Positions 1 to 5,461 of a stretch of DNA of 5,740 bases are shown piece after piece (within the stretch, counting starts at the first letter, position 1; each line of letters opens with the position of its first letter). A program made the position numbers and the translations under genes. The stretch comes from Thermoplasmata archaeon (lineage in GTDB: Archaea > Thermoplasmatota > Thermoplasmata > Lutacidiplasmatales > UBA184). The notes beneath the pieces were generated by a model. That model made no database searches, had not been told where the DNA came from, and saw only the letters and a list, made by a program, of their open reading frames with translations. The stretch lies in the NCBI GenBank assembly GCA_030043255.1, contig JASHYB010000198.1, forward strand, positions 1-5,740, read 5' to 3'.

Positions 1-381
1 CCGGGGCCGGGCCTCGCGGTGCGCGTCAGCGGGCCGGTCGACCGGGAGCGGGTGCGTCGGGCGCGCGTCGCCAACGCCGTCGTCGAAGAGGAGGTGGAGC
101 GGGCGGTCGCCGCGGGGGAGCTGGCTCGTCCCTGGCAGTACTTCGCCGTCCTTCTGGACGCGCCCACGGTCGGGGTGACCGGCGACAACCGGGTCCACGG
201 CGATGCGGTGAGCGTGCGGATCGTCGAGTCGACCGACGCGATGACCGCGACGGCGATGCCGGTGCCCGCGGCGGTGCTCGGCAGGATCTCGAGGCGGATC
301 ACGCGCGAGCTGCCGGCCCAGGTCGTCCGGGTCCTCTACGACGTGACCGACAAGCCCCCGGCGACGATCGAGTGGGAGTGA
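1..381 (+). CDS. guaA: GMP synthase, C-terminal (dimerization) part, 5'-truncated by window edge
   Basis: This is the C-terminal end of GMP synthase, which aminates XMP to GMP using ATP and glutamine-derived ammonia in purine biosynthesis (cytoplasm). The frame is open from base 1, and its first residues PGPGLAVRV match the conserved segment that opens the family's C-terminal dimerization domain. A GTG at 19 is therefore an internal codon, not the start. Further family marks are the WQYFAVLL stretch, VGVTGD, the VESTDAMTA motif and the near-invariant C-terminus KPPATIEWE, followed by TGA. About 126 codons are visible; the ATP-pyrophosphatase domain lies upstream. Many archaea split the enzyme into separate glutaminase (GuaAa) and synthase (GuaAb) genes, and this fragment fits either GuaAb or a fused GuaA. 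Family identity is very secure; the split or fused state cannot be seen. Confidence 0.96.
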   Translation, partial: PGPGLAVRVSGPVDRERVRRARVANAVVEEEVERAVAAGELARPWQYFAVLLDAPTVGVTGDNRVHGDAVSVRIVESTDAMTATAMPVPAAVLGRISRRITRELPAQVVRVLYDVTDKPPATIEWE

Positions 382-428
382 GCCCGGCCGGGACGGGAGG
401 TCGGGCGGCCGGTCGTCCCCGGTGAAGG

Positions 429-435
429 CTATCTA
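429..435 (+). promoter_or_regulatory. Possible TATA box for the ribbon-helix-helix gene (leaderless)
   Basis: CTATCTA is a rare AT-leaning patch in a very GC-rich gap. Its centre lies about 28 bases before the ATG at 460. Archaeal transcription starts roughly 25-27 bases after the TATA centre, so this spacing puts the transcript start at or within a few bases of the start codon, implying a leaderless mRNA. No Shine-Dalgarno site is evident before this ATG, which agrees. The match to a strong TATA box is imperfect. Confidence 0.4.
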
Positions 436-459
436 CCCGGGCCTTCCCTGCGCGAGGCG

Positions 460-681
460 ATGAAGGCCTCCCCGGCGTCGACGACCCGGACGATCCGCAT
501 CCCCGAGGAGCTCGCCCGCAAGCTCGAGTCCCGGCTCGAGGGCTCCGCCTTCGACTCGGTCGACGCGTTCGTCGCGTTCGTCCTGGGCCGCCTGCTCGAG
601 GAGCAGAGCGGGCCCGGCTTCAGCGAGGAGGACGAGCGGGCGCTGAAGGAGCGGCTCCGCTCCCTCGGGTACATCGACTAG
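460..681 (+). CDS. Small ribbon-helix-helix (CopG/Arc-like) protein, 73 aa
   Basis: The predicted fold is that of a small ribbon-helix-helix protein. A short strand (about residues 9-15, TRTIRIP) is followed by an amphipathic helix (16-28), a turn with F31-D-S-V-D, and a second helix (32-48) rich in F, V and L. That is the layout of the Arc/MetJ/CopG fold, whose dimers bind DNA through the paired strands. The C-terminal segment (54-73, FSEEDERALKERLRSLGYID) is a charged helix ending in an LRSLGY motif, which I recall from other small archaeal and bacterial proteins of this kind and from the ends of some sulfatase-family proteins. The ATG at 460 puts the strand close to the N-terminus as expected and sits at leaderless distance from a TATA-like element. 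It lies 78 bases after guaA and 42 before the next gene. The role is unknown: a transcription regulator is plausible, but no target operator is seen. There is no toxin partner beside it that I can recognise. Confidence 0.75.
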   Translation: MKASPASTTRTIRIPEELARKLESRLEGSAFDSVDAFVAFVLGRLLEEQSGPGFSEEDERALKERLRSLGYID

Positions 682-723
682 CGCGGCCGCCAACGCTTTG
701 GTCGGCGGCCCGGTCGATCCGGG

Positions 724-1008
724 GTGCTGCGCTGCCCGTTCTGCGGGGCGGAGGAGACCGACCGCTTCGACCTCGAGGGCCGGCGGTTCCTGGTCTTCGG
801 CTGCATGTTCACGCCAGAGGTCGACCCCCGGCTCGGGGAGCGGGAGCTTAACGAGCACCTCGCCTCGGCGTACCGCGCGGACGGTTCCGGGGCGTACTTC
901 CGCCGGATGTGCGACCGGCTCCACCTGTACGTCACCCGGGGCGAGCCGGCACGGGCCCTGGGAGCCCGGTCCCCCCCGGACGCCCCGCCCGAACGGCCCG
1001 GTCCGTAG
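724..1008 (+). CDS. Conserved small CXXC putative zinc-binding protein, 94 aa, function unknown
   Basis: The protein opens with a zinc-knuckle-like C4-P-F-C7-G, then has C27 in an FGCMF segment and C63 in an RRMCDRLH segment. These four cysteines, perhaps with H67, could bind one zinc, though the spacing is looser than in a classic zinc ribbon. Residues 1-70 look like a compact globular domain with an ordinary helix at about 39-50. The last ~22 residues are rich in Pro, Ala and Arg and look disordered. The start is GTG at 724: the frame has a stop at 679-681 (the stop of the preceding gene) and no other start codon in between. No Shine-Dalgarno site is visible, and only a weak AT patch (around 693-700) lies about 27 bases upstream. 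The stop is 15 bases from the end of the convergent CCG-subunit gene. I do not recognise a function; the pattern of an archaeal conserved hypothetical protein fits best. Confidence 0.7.
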   Translation: MLRCPFCGAEETDRFDLEGRRFLVFGCMFTPEVDPRLGERELNEHLASAYRADGSGAYFRRMCDRLHLYVTRGEPARALGARSPPDAPPERPGP

Positions 1009-1009
1009 C

Positions 1010-1032
1010 GCCCGCGTCCCGGGCTAGCGGGC
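1010..1032. terminator. Possible hairpin between convergent genes
   Basis: GCCCGC (1010-1015) can pair with GCGGGC (1027-1032) around an 11-base loop that itself contains the palindrome CCCGGG. It sits exactly in the 15-base gap between the two convergent stop codons, overlapping the stop at 1024-1026. No T-run follows on either strand, and archaeal termination usually relies on T-runs rather than hairpins, so the role is uncertain. Such short GC stems are also frequent by chance in this base composition. Confidence 0.25.
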
Positions 1033-1905
1033 CGCCGGCGGCACGCGGGCCAGGACCGGCTCGGTCGGAACGAGGTGCCGGGAGAGGCCGAGCTCCTCGG
1101 GGGTCGCCCCGAGCGCGAGTCCCACCAGCTGCGGAAGGTGGAAGACCGGCATGTCGAGGGGCTGACCGACCAGCTTCGCCGCCGGCGCCTGGTAGGCGTC
1201 CAGCGAGATGTGGCAGAGCGGGCAGGGGGTCGCCATCGCCTGCGCGCCGTGCTGCCGGGCGTCCAGGATCTGGTGGCCGGCGATCCGGCCCGCCGTCTCC
1301 GGCTTGACGAACTGCACGGGGAAGCCGCAGCAGAGGACCCGGCCGCGGTACAGCACCGGCTCGGCGCCCAGCGCGGCGAGCAGGTCCTCGAAGGCGTGCG
1401 GCTCCTCCGGCGACTCCCACCGGAGCTCGTCGGACGGGCGGAGCAGATGGCAGCCGTAGAACGCGCCGACCTTCAGCCCGGCCAGCGGCCGCCGGACCTT
1501 CTGGCGGATCGCCGGGAGCCCCACGTCCTCGACGAGGACCCGCAACAGGTGGGTCACCCTCGAGCTCCCACGGTAGGTGATGCCGATCGGCCGGAGCGCC
1601 CCGTCGACCTTGGCCCGGACCGCCGGGTCGGTCATGCGCAGCTTCGCGAGCGACAGCATCCCCTGGCAGGTCGAGCAGATCGTCATCAGGTCGAGGCCGG
1701 CGGCCTCGGCGATCGCGAGGTTCCGGGCGTTGATCGCGACGTTCAGCACCTCGTTCGCCTCGTCGACGAACCCCGAGCCGCAGCAGGAGAACTTCGGGAA
1801 CTCGACCAGCTCGATCTCCAGCGCCCGGCAGACGAACCGGGTCGCCATGTCGAGCTCGCGGCCGGACTCCTGCGCGACGCAGCCGGGGTAGTAGGCGAGC
1901 TTCAC
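1024..1905 (-). CDS. sdhE: Succinate dehydrogenase CCG-domain subunit (SdhE type, HdrB-like)
   Basis: This 293-aa protein is the non-classical third subunit of succinate dehydrogenase, replacing the haem-bearing membrane anchors. It has two complete cysteine-rich CCG domains: C9, C41-C42-G43, C77-S-T-C80, and C152, C192-C193-G194, C228-P-L-C231. The family relates to heterodisulfide reductase HdrB, where the domains hold unusual iron-sulfur clusters and sometimes zinc. In type E complexes it is thought to link SdhB to the quinone pool at the membrane surface. No transmembrane helix is visible. The C-terminus (LPQLVGLALG, then the EELGL stretch) is typical of HdrB-like proteins. The GTG start overlaps the sdhB stop as GTGA and follows a good Shine-Dalgarno site. 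The subunit is named SdhC or SdhE depending on organism. It could be mistaken for HdrB or GlpC, but the operon settles the role. Confidence 0.92.
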   Translation of the reverse strand: MKLAYYPGCVAQESGRELDMATRFVCRALEIELVEFPKFSCCGSGFVDEANEVLNVAINARNLAIAEAAGLDLMTICSTCQGMLSLAKLRMTDPAVRAKVDGALRPIGITYRGSSRVTHLLRVLVEDVGLPAIRQKVRRPLAGLKVGAFYGCHLLRPSDELRWESPEEPHAFEDLLAALGAEPVLYRGRVLCCGFPVQFVKPETAGRIAGHQILDARQHGAQAMATPCPLCHISLDAYQAPAAKLVGQPLDMPVFHLPQLVGLALGATPEELGLSRHLVPTEPVLARVPPAAR

Positions 1906-2870
1906 CGCCCCCCCTCCGGACCGAGCGCCCGGTAGATCTGCTCCAGCTCCTCCCGGCCCTCGATCGGCCGGGGCCGGTGCGCCACCTCCGGCTTCTTGCG
2001 CCAGATCTTGATCCCGTGGGGCAGCTGCGGCAGGGTCCCGAGCACCCCGAAGGTCTGGCGAACCAGCTTCGTCTCGTTGAGCAGGCCGGCCCCGCGGAGG
2101 TTCTCCGCGAAGGCGACGGCGTGGCGCGAGCCGCGCTCGGTCGCCCCCTGCGCCGCGATCGCCATCTCCTTGAGGTCGCGGATGCGCTCGCTCGGACGCA
2201 CGTCCTTCGGGCAGGCCTCCGTGCAGAGGTGGCAGCGCAGGCAGAGCCAGAGCCCCTCGGTCTGGATCCGGACGAGCCGGTCCTGGTGCGCGGCGTCCCG
2301 CGGGTCGACGACGAAGCGGTAGAGCTTGGCCAGCGCCATCGGGCCGGGGAACGCCGGGTCGGCGGCGACCGCCGGACAGGCGGAGTAGCAGGCGGCGCAG
2401 GAGATGCAGCGCGGGGTGTCGTGGAACCGCGCGACCTCCGCCGGCGTCATCGGGTTCGGCTTGCCCTCCGGCATCGGATGGTACGGGTCGAGCTTGAGGT
2501 GCGGCTCGATGCTCCGGTAGTCCCGCCAGAACGGGCTCTGGTCGACGACCAGGTCCCGCACGACCGGCTGGTTCGCCATCGGCTCGACGACGATCCGGCC
2601 GTGCCGCTCGATCTCGGGGCCGACCGGGGTCTCGCAGGCGAGCCGGCTCTTCGCGTTGATCCGCATCGCGCAGGACCCGCAGATCGCGCTACGGCAGCTG
2701 TAGCGCAGGCTGAGCGTCGGGTCCGTTTCGGCCCGGATCCGGAGCAGCGCCGAGAGCACCGGCGTGTGCGGAGCGAGGTCGAGCTCGTAGCGGCGGAACG
2801 ACGGGGCCGGGTCGGTCCCGGGCTGGAAGCGGTACACCTCGAGGGGGACGTGGACGGTGTCCACCGCCAT
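1902..2870 (-). CDS. sdhB: Succinate dehydrogenase iron-sulfur subunit
   Basis: SdhB (322 aa) carries electrons from the flavin of SdhA through three iron-sulfur clusters. The N-terminal plant-type ferredoxin domain shows the [2Fe-2S] cysteines C59, C64, C67 and C79 (SCRSAICGSC pattern). The second domain has C155-C158-C161-C165-P and C210-C213-C216-C220-P. The latter has CxxCxxCxxxCP spacing, whereas classical SdhB has CxxxxxCxxxCP, so the third cluster is probably [4Fe-4S] rather than [3Fe-4S]. This is the feature described for Sulfolobus-type enzymes. A C-terminal extension of about 90 residues, with RHAVAFAENL and LPHGIKIWRK, agrees with SdhB proteins that pair with CCG subunits. The frame stays open upstream for about 195 codons inside sdhA, but homology begins at the ATG at 2870, which overlaps the sdhA stop as TGATG and has a GAGAGGG site seven bases upstream. 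Confidence 0.96.
   Translation of the reverse strand: MAVDTVHVPLEVYRFQPGTDPAPSFRRYELDLAPHTPVLSALLRIRAETDPTLSLRYSCRSAICGSCAMRINAKSRLACETPVGPEIERHGRIVVEPMANQPVVRDLVVDQSPFWRDYRSIEPHLKLDPYHPMPEGKPNPMTPAEVARFHDTPRCISCAACYSACPAVAADPAFPGPMALAKLYRFVVDPRDAAHQDRLVRIQTEGLWLCLRCHLCTEACPKDVRPSERIRDLKEMAIAAQGATERGSRHAVAFAENLRGAGLLNETKLVRQTFGVLGTLPQLPHGIKIWRKKPEVAHRPRPIEGREELEQIYRALGPEGGR
1913..1917 (-). promoter_or_regulatory. Shine-Dalgarno site of the CCG-subunit gene
   Basis: On the minus strand GGAGG lies seven bases before the GTG at 1905, inside the last codons of sdhB. It matches the standard archaeal anti-Shine-Dalgarno complement and supports the GTG as the true start and translational coupling to sdhB. 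Confidence 0.7.
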
Positions 2871-4552
2871 CAGTAGACCCTCTCGGTCGGCTCGTACTTC
2901 GTGAACCCCACCGGGGCGTAGTCCAGCACCGGGCCGGACGGGCCCTTGCGGGCGATCGTGTGGCGCATCCACCGGGCATCGTCCCGCTTCGGATAGTCGG
3001 TCCGCGAGTGCGCCCCCCGGCTCTCGGTCCGGGCGAACGCCCCGACGACGATCACCTCGGCCAGCTCGAGCAGATGGCCGGTCTCCAGCGCGTCGGTGAG
3101 GTTGAGATTGTACACCTGCGAGCGATCGACGACCCGGACCTTCTCGAACCGCCGGCGCAGCTCGCGGACCCGGCGGAGGCCCTCCATCAGACCGGCCTCG
3201 TCGCGGAAGATCCCGACGTACTCCTCCATCGTCCGCTGCAGCTCGGTGCGCAGGGTCGACGGGTCCTCGCCGTCGGCCCGGCTCGACCAGGCCCGCAGCG
3301 GGGCGGTCGCCTCGTCGAGGTCGCTCTCGTGCATTTCCGGGGTCGGCGCGGTCGATGCGTAGGCGGCGGCGGCGATCCCGGCCTCCCGCCCGAACACCAG
3401 CGTCTCCAGCAGCGAGTTGCCGCCGAGCCGGTTCGCTCCGTGGATCGACACGCACGCCGCCTCGCCGGCGGCGTACAGCCCGCGCACGTTCGTCTCGGCC
3501 CGGACGTTCGTGCCGATCCCGCCCATCATGTAGTGCTGGGCCGGGTAGACCGGGATCGGCTCGGTGACCGGGTCGATCCCCGCGAACCGCCGGGCGAAGT
3601 CGCAGATCTCGGTGAGGCGCGATTCGATCCGCTCCTTACCCAGATGCATCAGCTCGAGGTGTACGTAGCCGCCGTACGGCCCGGAGAACCCCCGACCCTC
3701 CTTGATCTCGGTGACGATCGCCCGGGAGACGACGTCCCGCGAGGCGAGCTCCTGGACGTGCGGCGCGTAGCGCACCATGAAGCGCTCCCCGCTCGCGTTC
3801 TTCAGGAGTCCTCCCTCGCCGCGGGCCCCCTCCGTGATCAGGATGCTCGACTCCAGGAGCGCGGTCGGGTGGAACTGGACGAACTCCATGTCCTTGAGCG
3901 CCGCGCCGCTCTCGTAGGCGGCCGCGATCCCGTCGCCGGTGCAGCTGTGGGCGTTCGTCGTACGGCCGTAGACGCGGCCCGCCGGACCGGTGGCGAGGAC
4001 CACCGCCTTCGCGCTGATCTCCTGGAACTCGCCGTTGGTCCGGTCGAACGCGACCAGCCCGTGGACGCGGCCGTCGCGCACGACCAGGCGCGTGAGGTCC
4101 CACTCGTCGTAGAGCGTCAGGTTCTCGCTGCCGAGCCGCTCCCAGAGCGCCTGCAACAGGGCGAGGCCGGTGCGGTCGGCGGCGTAGATCGTCCGCGGAA
4201 AGTGGGCCCCGCCGAACGGGCGGCGGGCGAGCGAGCCGTCGTCGCTCCGGCTGAAAATCGTGCCGAAGTGCTCCATCTCGACGACGATCGGGCCGGCCTC
4301 GCGGCAGAAGAACTCGATCGCGTCCTGGTCGCCGAGGTAGTCGGAGCCCTTCACCGTGTCGAAGATGTGGGTGTCGACGGAGTCCTCGGCGCCGACGGCG
4401 GCGTTGATCCCGCCCTGCGCGGCCCCGGAATGCGAGCGCAGCGGATGGAGCTTGGAGACGATCGCGACGTCGCGGCCGGCCTGGACCGCCGCGAGGGCGG
4501 CGCGCTGGCCGGCGAGCCCGGCGCCGACGACGACCACCTCGTGACGCTGCAT
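2870..4552 (-). CDS. sdhA: Succinate dehydrogenase flavoprotein subunit
   Basis: SdhA (560 aa) oxidises succinate to fumarate in the citric acid cycle and holds covalent FAD. An N-terminal dinucleotide motif G10-A-G-L-A-G15 is followed by RSH41SGAAQGG, where His41 is the expected site of FAD attachment. FGTIFSR and FGGAHFPRT match the conserved substrate-domain stretches. The catalytic residues of the family are present: H228 (QFHPT), R272 (SRDVVS), H340 (QHYMMGG) and R375 (HGANRLGGNS). The protein ends in the usual C-terminal domain with the RTESRGAHSRTDYP motif. Length matches the usual 560-590 aa. The frame is open upstream to 5446, antisense to psmB, but homology starts exactly at the ATG at 4552 and a TATA box lies about 29 bases before it. 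It is the first gene of the sdhAB-sdhE operon. Fumarate reductase is the only close alternative; the CCG partner alone does not decide direction. Confidence 0.97.
   Translation of the reverse strand: MQRHEVVVVGAGLAGQRAALAAVQAGRDVAIVSKLHPLRSHSGAAQGGINAAVGAEDSVDTHIFDTVKGSDYLGDQDAIEFFCREAGPIVVEMEHFGTIFSRSDDGSLARRPFGGAHFPRTIYAADRTGLALLQALWERLGSENLTLYDEWDLTRLVVRDGRVHGLVAFDRTNGEFQEISAKAVVLATGPAGRVYGRTTNAHSCTGDGIAAAYESGAALKDMEFVQFHPTALLESSILITEGARGEGGLLKNASGERFMVRYAPHVQELASRDVVSRAIVTEIKEGRGFSGPYGGYVHLELMHLGKERIESRLTEICDFARRFAGIDPVTEPIPVYPAQHYMMGGIGTNVRAETNVRGLYAAGEAACVSIHGANRLGGNSLLETLVFGREAGIAAAAYASTAPTPEMHESDLDEATAPLRAWSSRADGEDPSTLRTELQRTMEEYVGIFRDEAGLMEGLRRVRELRRRFEKVRVVDRSQVYNLNLTDALETGHLLELAEVIVVGAFARTESRGAHSRTDYPKRDDARWMRHTIARKGPSGPVLDYAPVGFTKYEPTERVY
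2878..2884 (-). promoter_or_regulatory. Probable Shine-Dalgarno site of sdhB
   Basis: GAGAGGG on the minus strand lies seven bases before the sdhB ATG and inside the end of sdhA. It is only a partial match to the consensus GGAGGTG, but the spacing is good. It helps choose the ATG at 2870 rather than the long upstream open frame. Confidence 0.5.
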
Positions 4553-4578
4553 CGGCGGCGGCCCCGAGCGGTGCCGGA

Positions 4579-4584
4579 CTATAA
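4579..4584 (-). promoter_or_regulatory. TATA box of the sdh operon promoter
   Basis: On the minus strand the sequence reads GGTTATAGTCC, with TTATAG at 4584-4579, in an otherwise almost pure GC stretch. The centre is about 29 bases before the sdhA ATG, so the predicted transcript has only a few bases of leader. No Shine-Dalgarno site lies before that ATG, consistent with leaderless initiation. Confidence 0.7.
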
Positions 4585-4672
4585 CCCCGGCCCGGCGCGC
4601 GCGGGCCGGCTCCCGAAGAAACCGGCTCGCCCGAGGTGCGTCGGTAGCTCCGGCGTAAGCGCTGCGTGAGCC

Positions 4673-4680
4673 CTTAAATA
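4673..4680 (+). promoter_or_regulatory. TATA box of the psmB promoter
   Basis: CTTAAATA is the strongest AT-rich element in the intergenic region and fits the archaeal TATA consensus. Transcription should start near 4703, leaving a leader of about 27 bases before the ATG at 4730, enough to hold the Shine-Dalgarno site at 4720-4724. Confidence 0.75.
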
Positions 4681-4719
4681 GCGAGCCCGGGTCGGCCCCG
4701 CGTCGCTCAGCTCGAGCGA

Positions 4720-4724
4720 AGGTG
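4720..4724 (+). promoter_or_regulatory. Shine-Dalgarno site of psmB
   Basis: AGGTG lies five bases before the ATG at 4730 and is complementary to CACCT near the 3' end of archaeal 16S rRNA. It supports the ATG as the start and a leadered mRNA for psmB, unlike sdhA. Confidence 0.6.
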
Positions 4725-4729
4725 TATCG

Positions 4730-5404
4730 ATGCAGGGGGTCGCCGAAGTCGCGCCCGAGGACCGCTACCGGACCGGGACGACGACCATCGGGATCGTGGC
4801 GCGGGACGGCGTCGTGCTCGCGACGGAGCGCCGGGTCACCGCCGGCAACATGATCCAGAACAAGACGGCCCAGAAGCTGTTCAAGATCGACCAGAACGTC
4901 GGGATCACGATCGCCGGCTACGTCGGCGACGCGCAGGTCCTGACCCGCTACCTGCGCGCCGAGGTCTCCCTGTACCGCCTGCGCCGCAGCGCCCCGCTCT
5001 CCACCGAGGGGGCGGCGACGCTCCTCGCGAACATCCTGTCCGGCAACCGCTACTACCCGTACCTCGCCTGGATGATCGTGGGCGGGGTCGACGCGAAGGG
5101 CGGCCACATCTTCTCGGTCGACCCGGCCGGCGGCTGCATCGAGGACAGGTTCGTCTCGGTCGGCTCCGGCTCGCCGTTCGCCTACGGGATCGTCGAGGAG
5201 GGCTACTCCCGCGACATGTCCAGCTCGGACGCGGTCGACCTCGCGCTGCGCGGGGTCACGGCCGCCATGAAGCGCGACAGCGCCAGCGGCGACGGCTACC
5301 TCGCGCACGTCATCACGCCCAAGGAATATCGCGAGCTCTCCGACGACGAAATCAATAAACGCCTGAAGGCGCTCAAGATACCGTTGCCCCCGCCCGCTCT
5401 GTAG
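4730..5404 (+). CDS. psmB: 20S proteasome beta subunit
   Basis: This is the catalytic beta subunit of the archaeal 20S proteasome (224 aa), which forms the inner rings and degrades unfolded or tagged proteins delivered by an ATPase such as PAN or a Cdc48 homologue. A 16-residue propeptide ends at G16, and cleavage would expose T17 as the N-terminal nucleophile (RTG/TTTIG). Active-site residues are present: E33 and K49 (positions 17 and 33 of the mature chain), S146, and D183-S184-A-S186 in the RDSASG motif. Conserved stretches ATERRVT, TIAGYVGDAQVL and GSGSPFAYG closely resemble the Thermoplasma subunit. It is slightly longer than that protein because of a Pro-rich C-terminal tail (PLPPPAL). 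The catalytic Thr and propeptide show an active rather than structural beta subunit. A TATA box and a ribosome site precede it; the aCPSF1 gene follows 57 bases later. Confidence 0.98.
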   Translation: MQGVAEVAPEDRYRTGTTTIGIVARDGVVLATERRVTAGNMIQNKTAQKLFKIDQNVGITIAGYVGDAQVLTRYLRAEVSLYRLRRSAPLSTEGAATLLANILSGNRYYPYLAWMIVGGVDAKGGHIFSVDPAGGCIEDRFVSVGSGSPFAYGIVEEGYSRDMSSSDAVDLALRGVTAAMKRDSASGDGYLAHVITPKEYRELSDDEINKRLKALKIPLPPPAL

Positions 5405-5413
5405 CGGACCCGG

Positions 5414-5430
5414 GGCGGCGTCGCGCCGCC
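5414..5430 (+). other. Perfect GC hairpin between psmB and the aCPSF1 gene
   Basis: GGCGGCG (5414-5420) and CGCCGCC (5424-5430) form a perfect seven-pair stem with a TCG loop, ten bases after the psmB stop. No T-run follows, so it does not look like a terminator. It could act as an mRNA 3'-end stabiliser or a processing boundary, or be a chance product of high GC. Confidence 0.4.
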
Positions 5431-5461
5431 AACCCGTTCGCGCCAACCGCTTCCCGAGTAG

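Larger units (their letters stand above)
4553..4729. other. Divergent intergenic region sdhA / psmB
   Basis: These 177 bases hold both promoters and no credible gene. The sdhA TATA box is near the left end and the psmB TATA box near 4673-4680. Between them the heptamer CCGGCTC occurs twice in direct orientation (4606-4612 and 4622-4628), 16 bases apart, a possible but unproven regulator site. Confidence 0.6.

Noticed and set aside
383..422. Palindrome CCCGGCCGGG and a GGGACG/CGTCCC pairing after guaA, considered as a terminator
   Set aside because: No T-run follows, the second stem has an 18-base loop, and GC-rich pairing of this size is expected by chance here.
693..701. Weak AT patch (ACGCTTTGG) considered as a TATA box for the gene at 724
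   Set aside because: It is at the right distance but too poor a match to list; the gene may instead be co-transcribed with the one before it.
433..924. Minus-strand open frame of 163 codons opposite the two small genes
   Set aside because: It is a shadow of two plus-strand genes with recognisable folds; no motif, promoter or ribosome site supports it.
1075..1935. A 286-codon open frame on the plus strand, antisense to the CCG-subunit gene
   Set aside because: Composition is low in hydrophobic core residues and there is no homology I can see. The minus strand holds a clear double-CCG gene with correct start and ribosome site.
2871..3455. Upstream extension of the sdhB frame inside sdhA
   Set aside because: The residues are Arg/Gly/Ala-rich shadow sequence; the ATG at 2870 fits the family N-terminus and has a ribosome site.
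2960..4669. A 569-codon open frame on the plus strand, antisense to sdhA
   Set aside because: The product is rich in Arg, Gly, Ala, Val, Asp and Pro with no recognisable domain. It is the mirror of a highly conserved gene in very GC-rich DNA, where stop codons are rare in all frames.
4553..5446. Upstream extension of the sdhA frame across the promoter region and antisense to psmB
   Set aside because: SdhA homology begins at the ATG at 4552, a TATA box sits just before it, and the extension lies antisense to an unmistakable proteasome gene.
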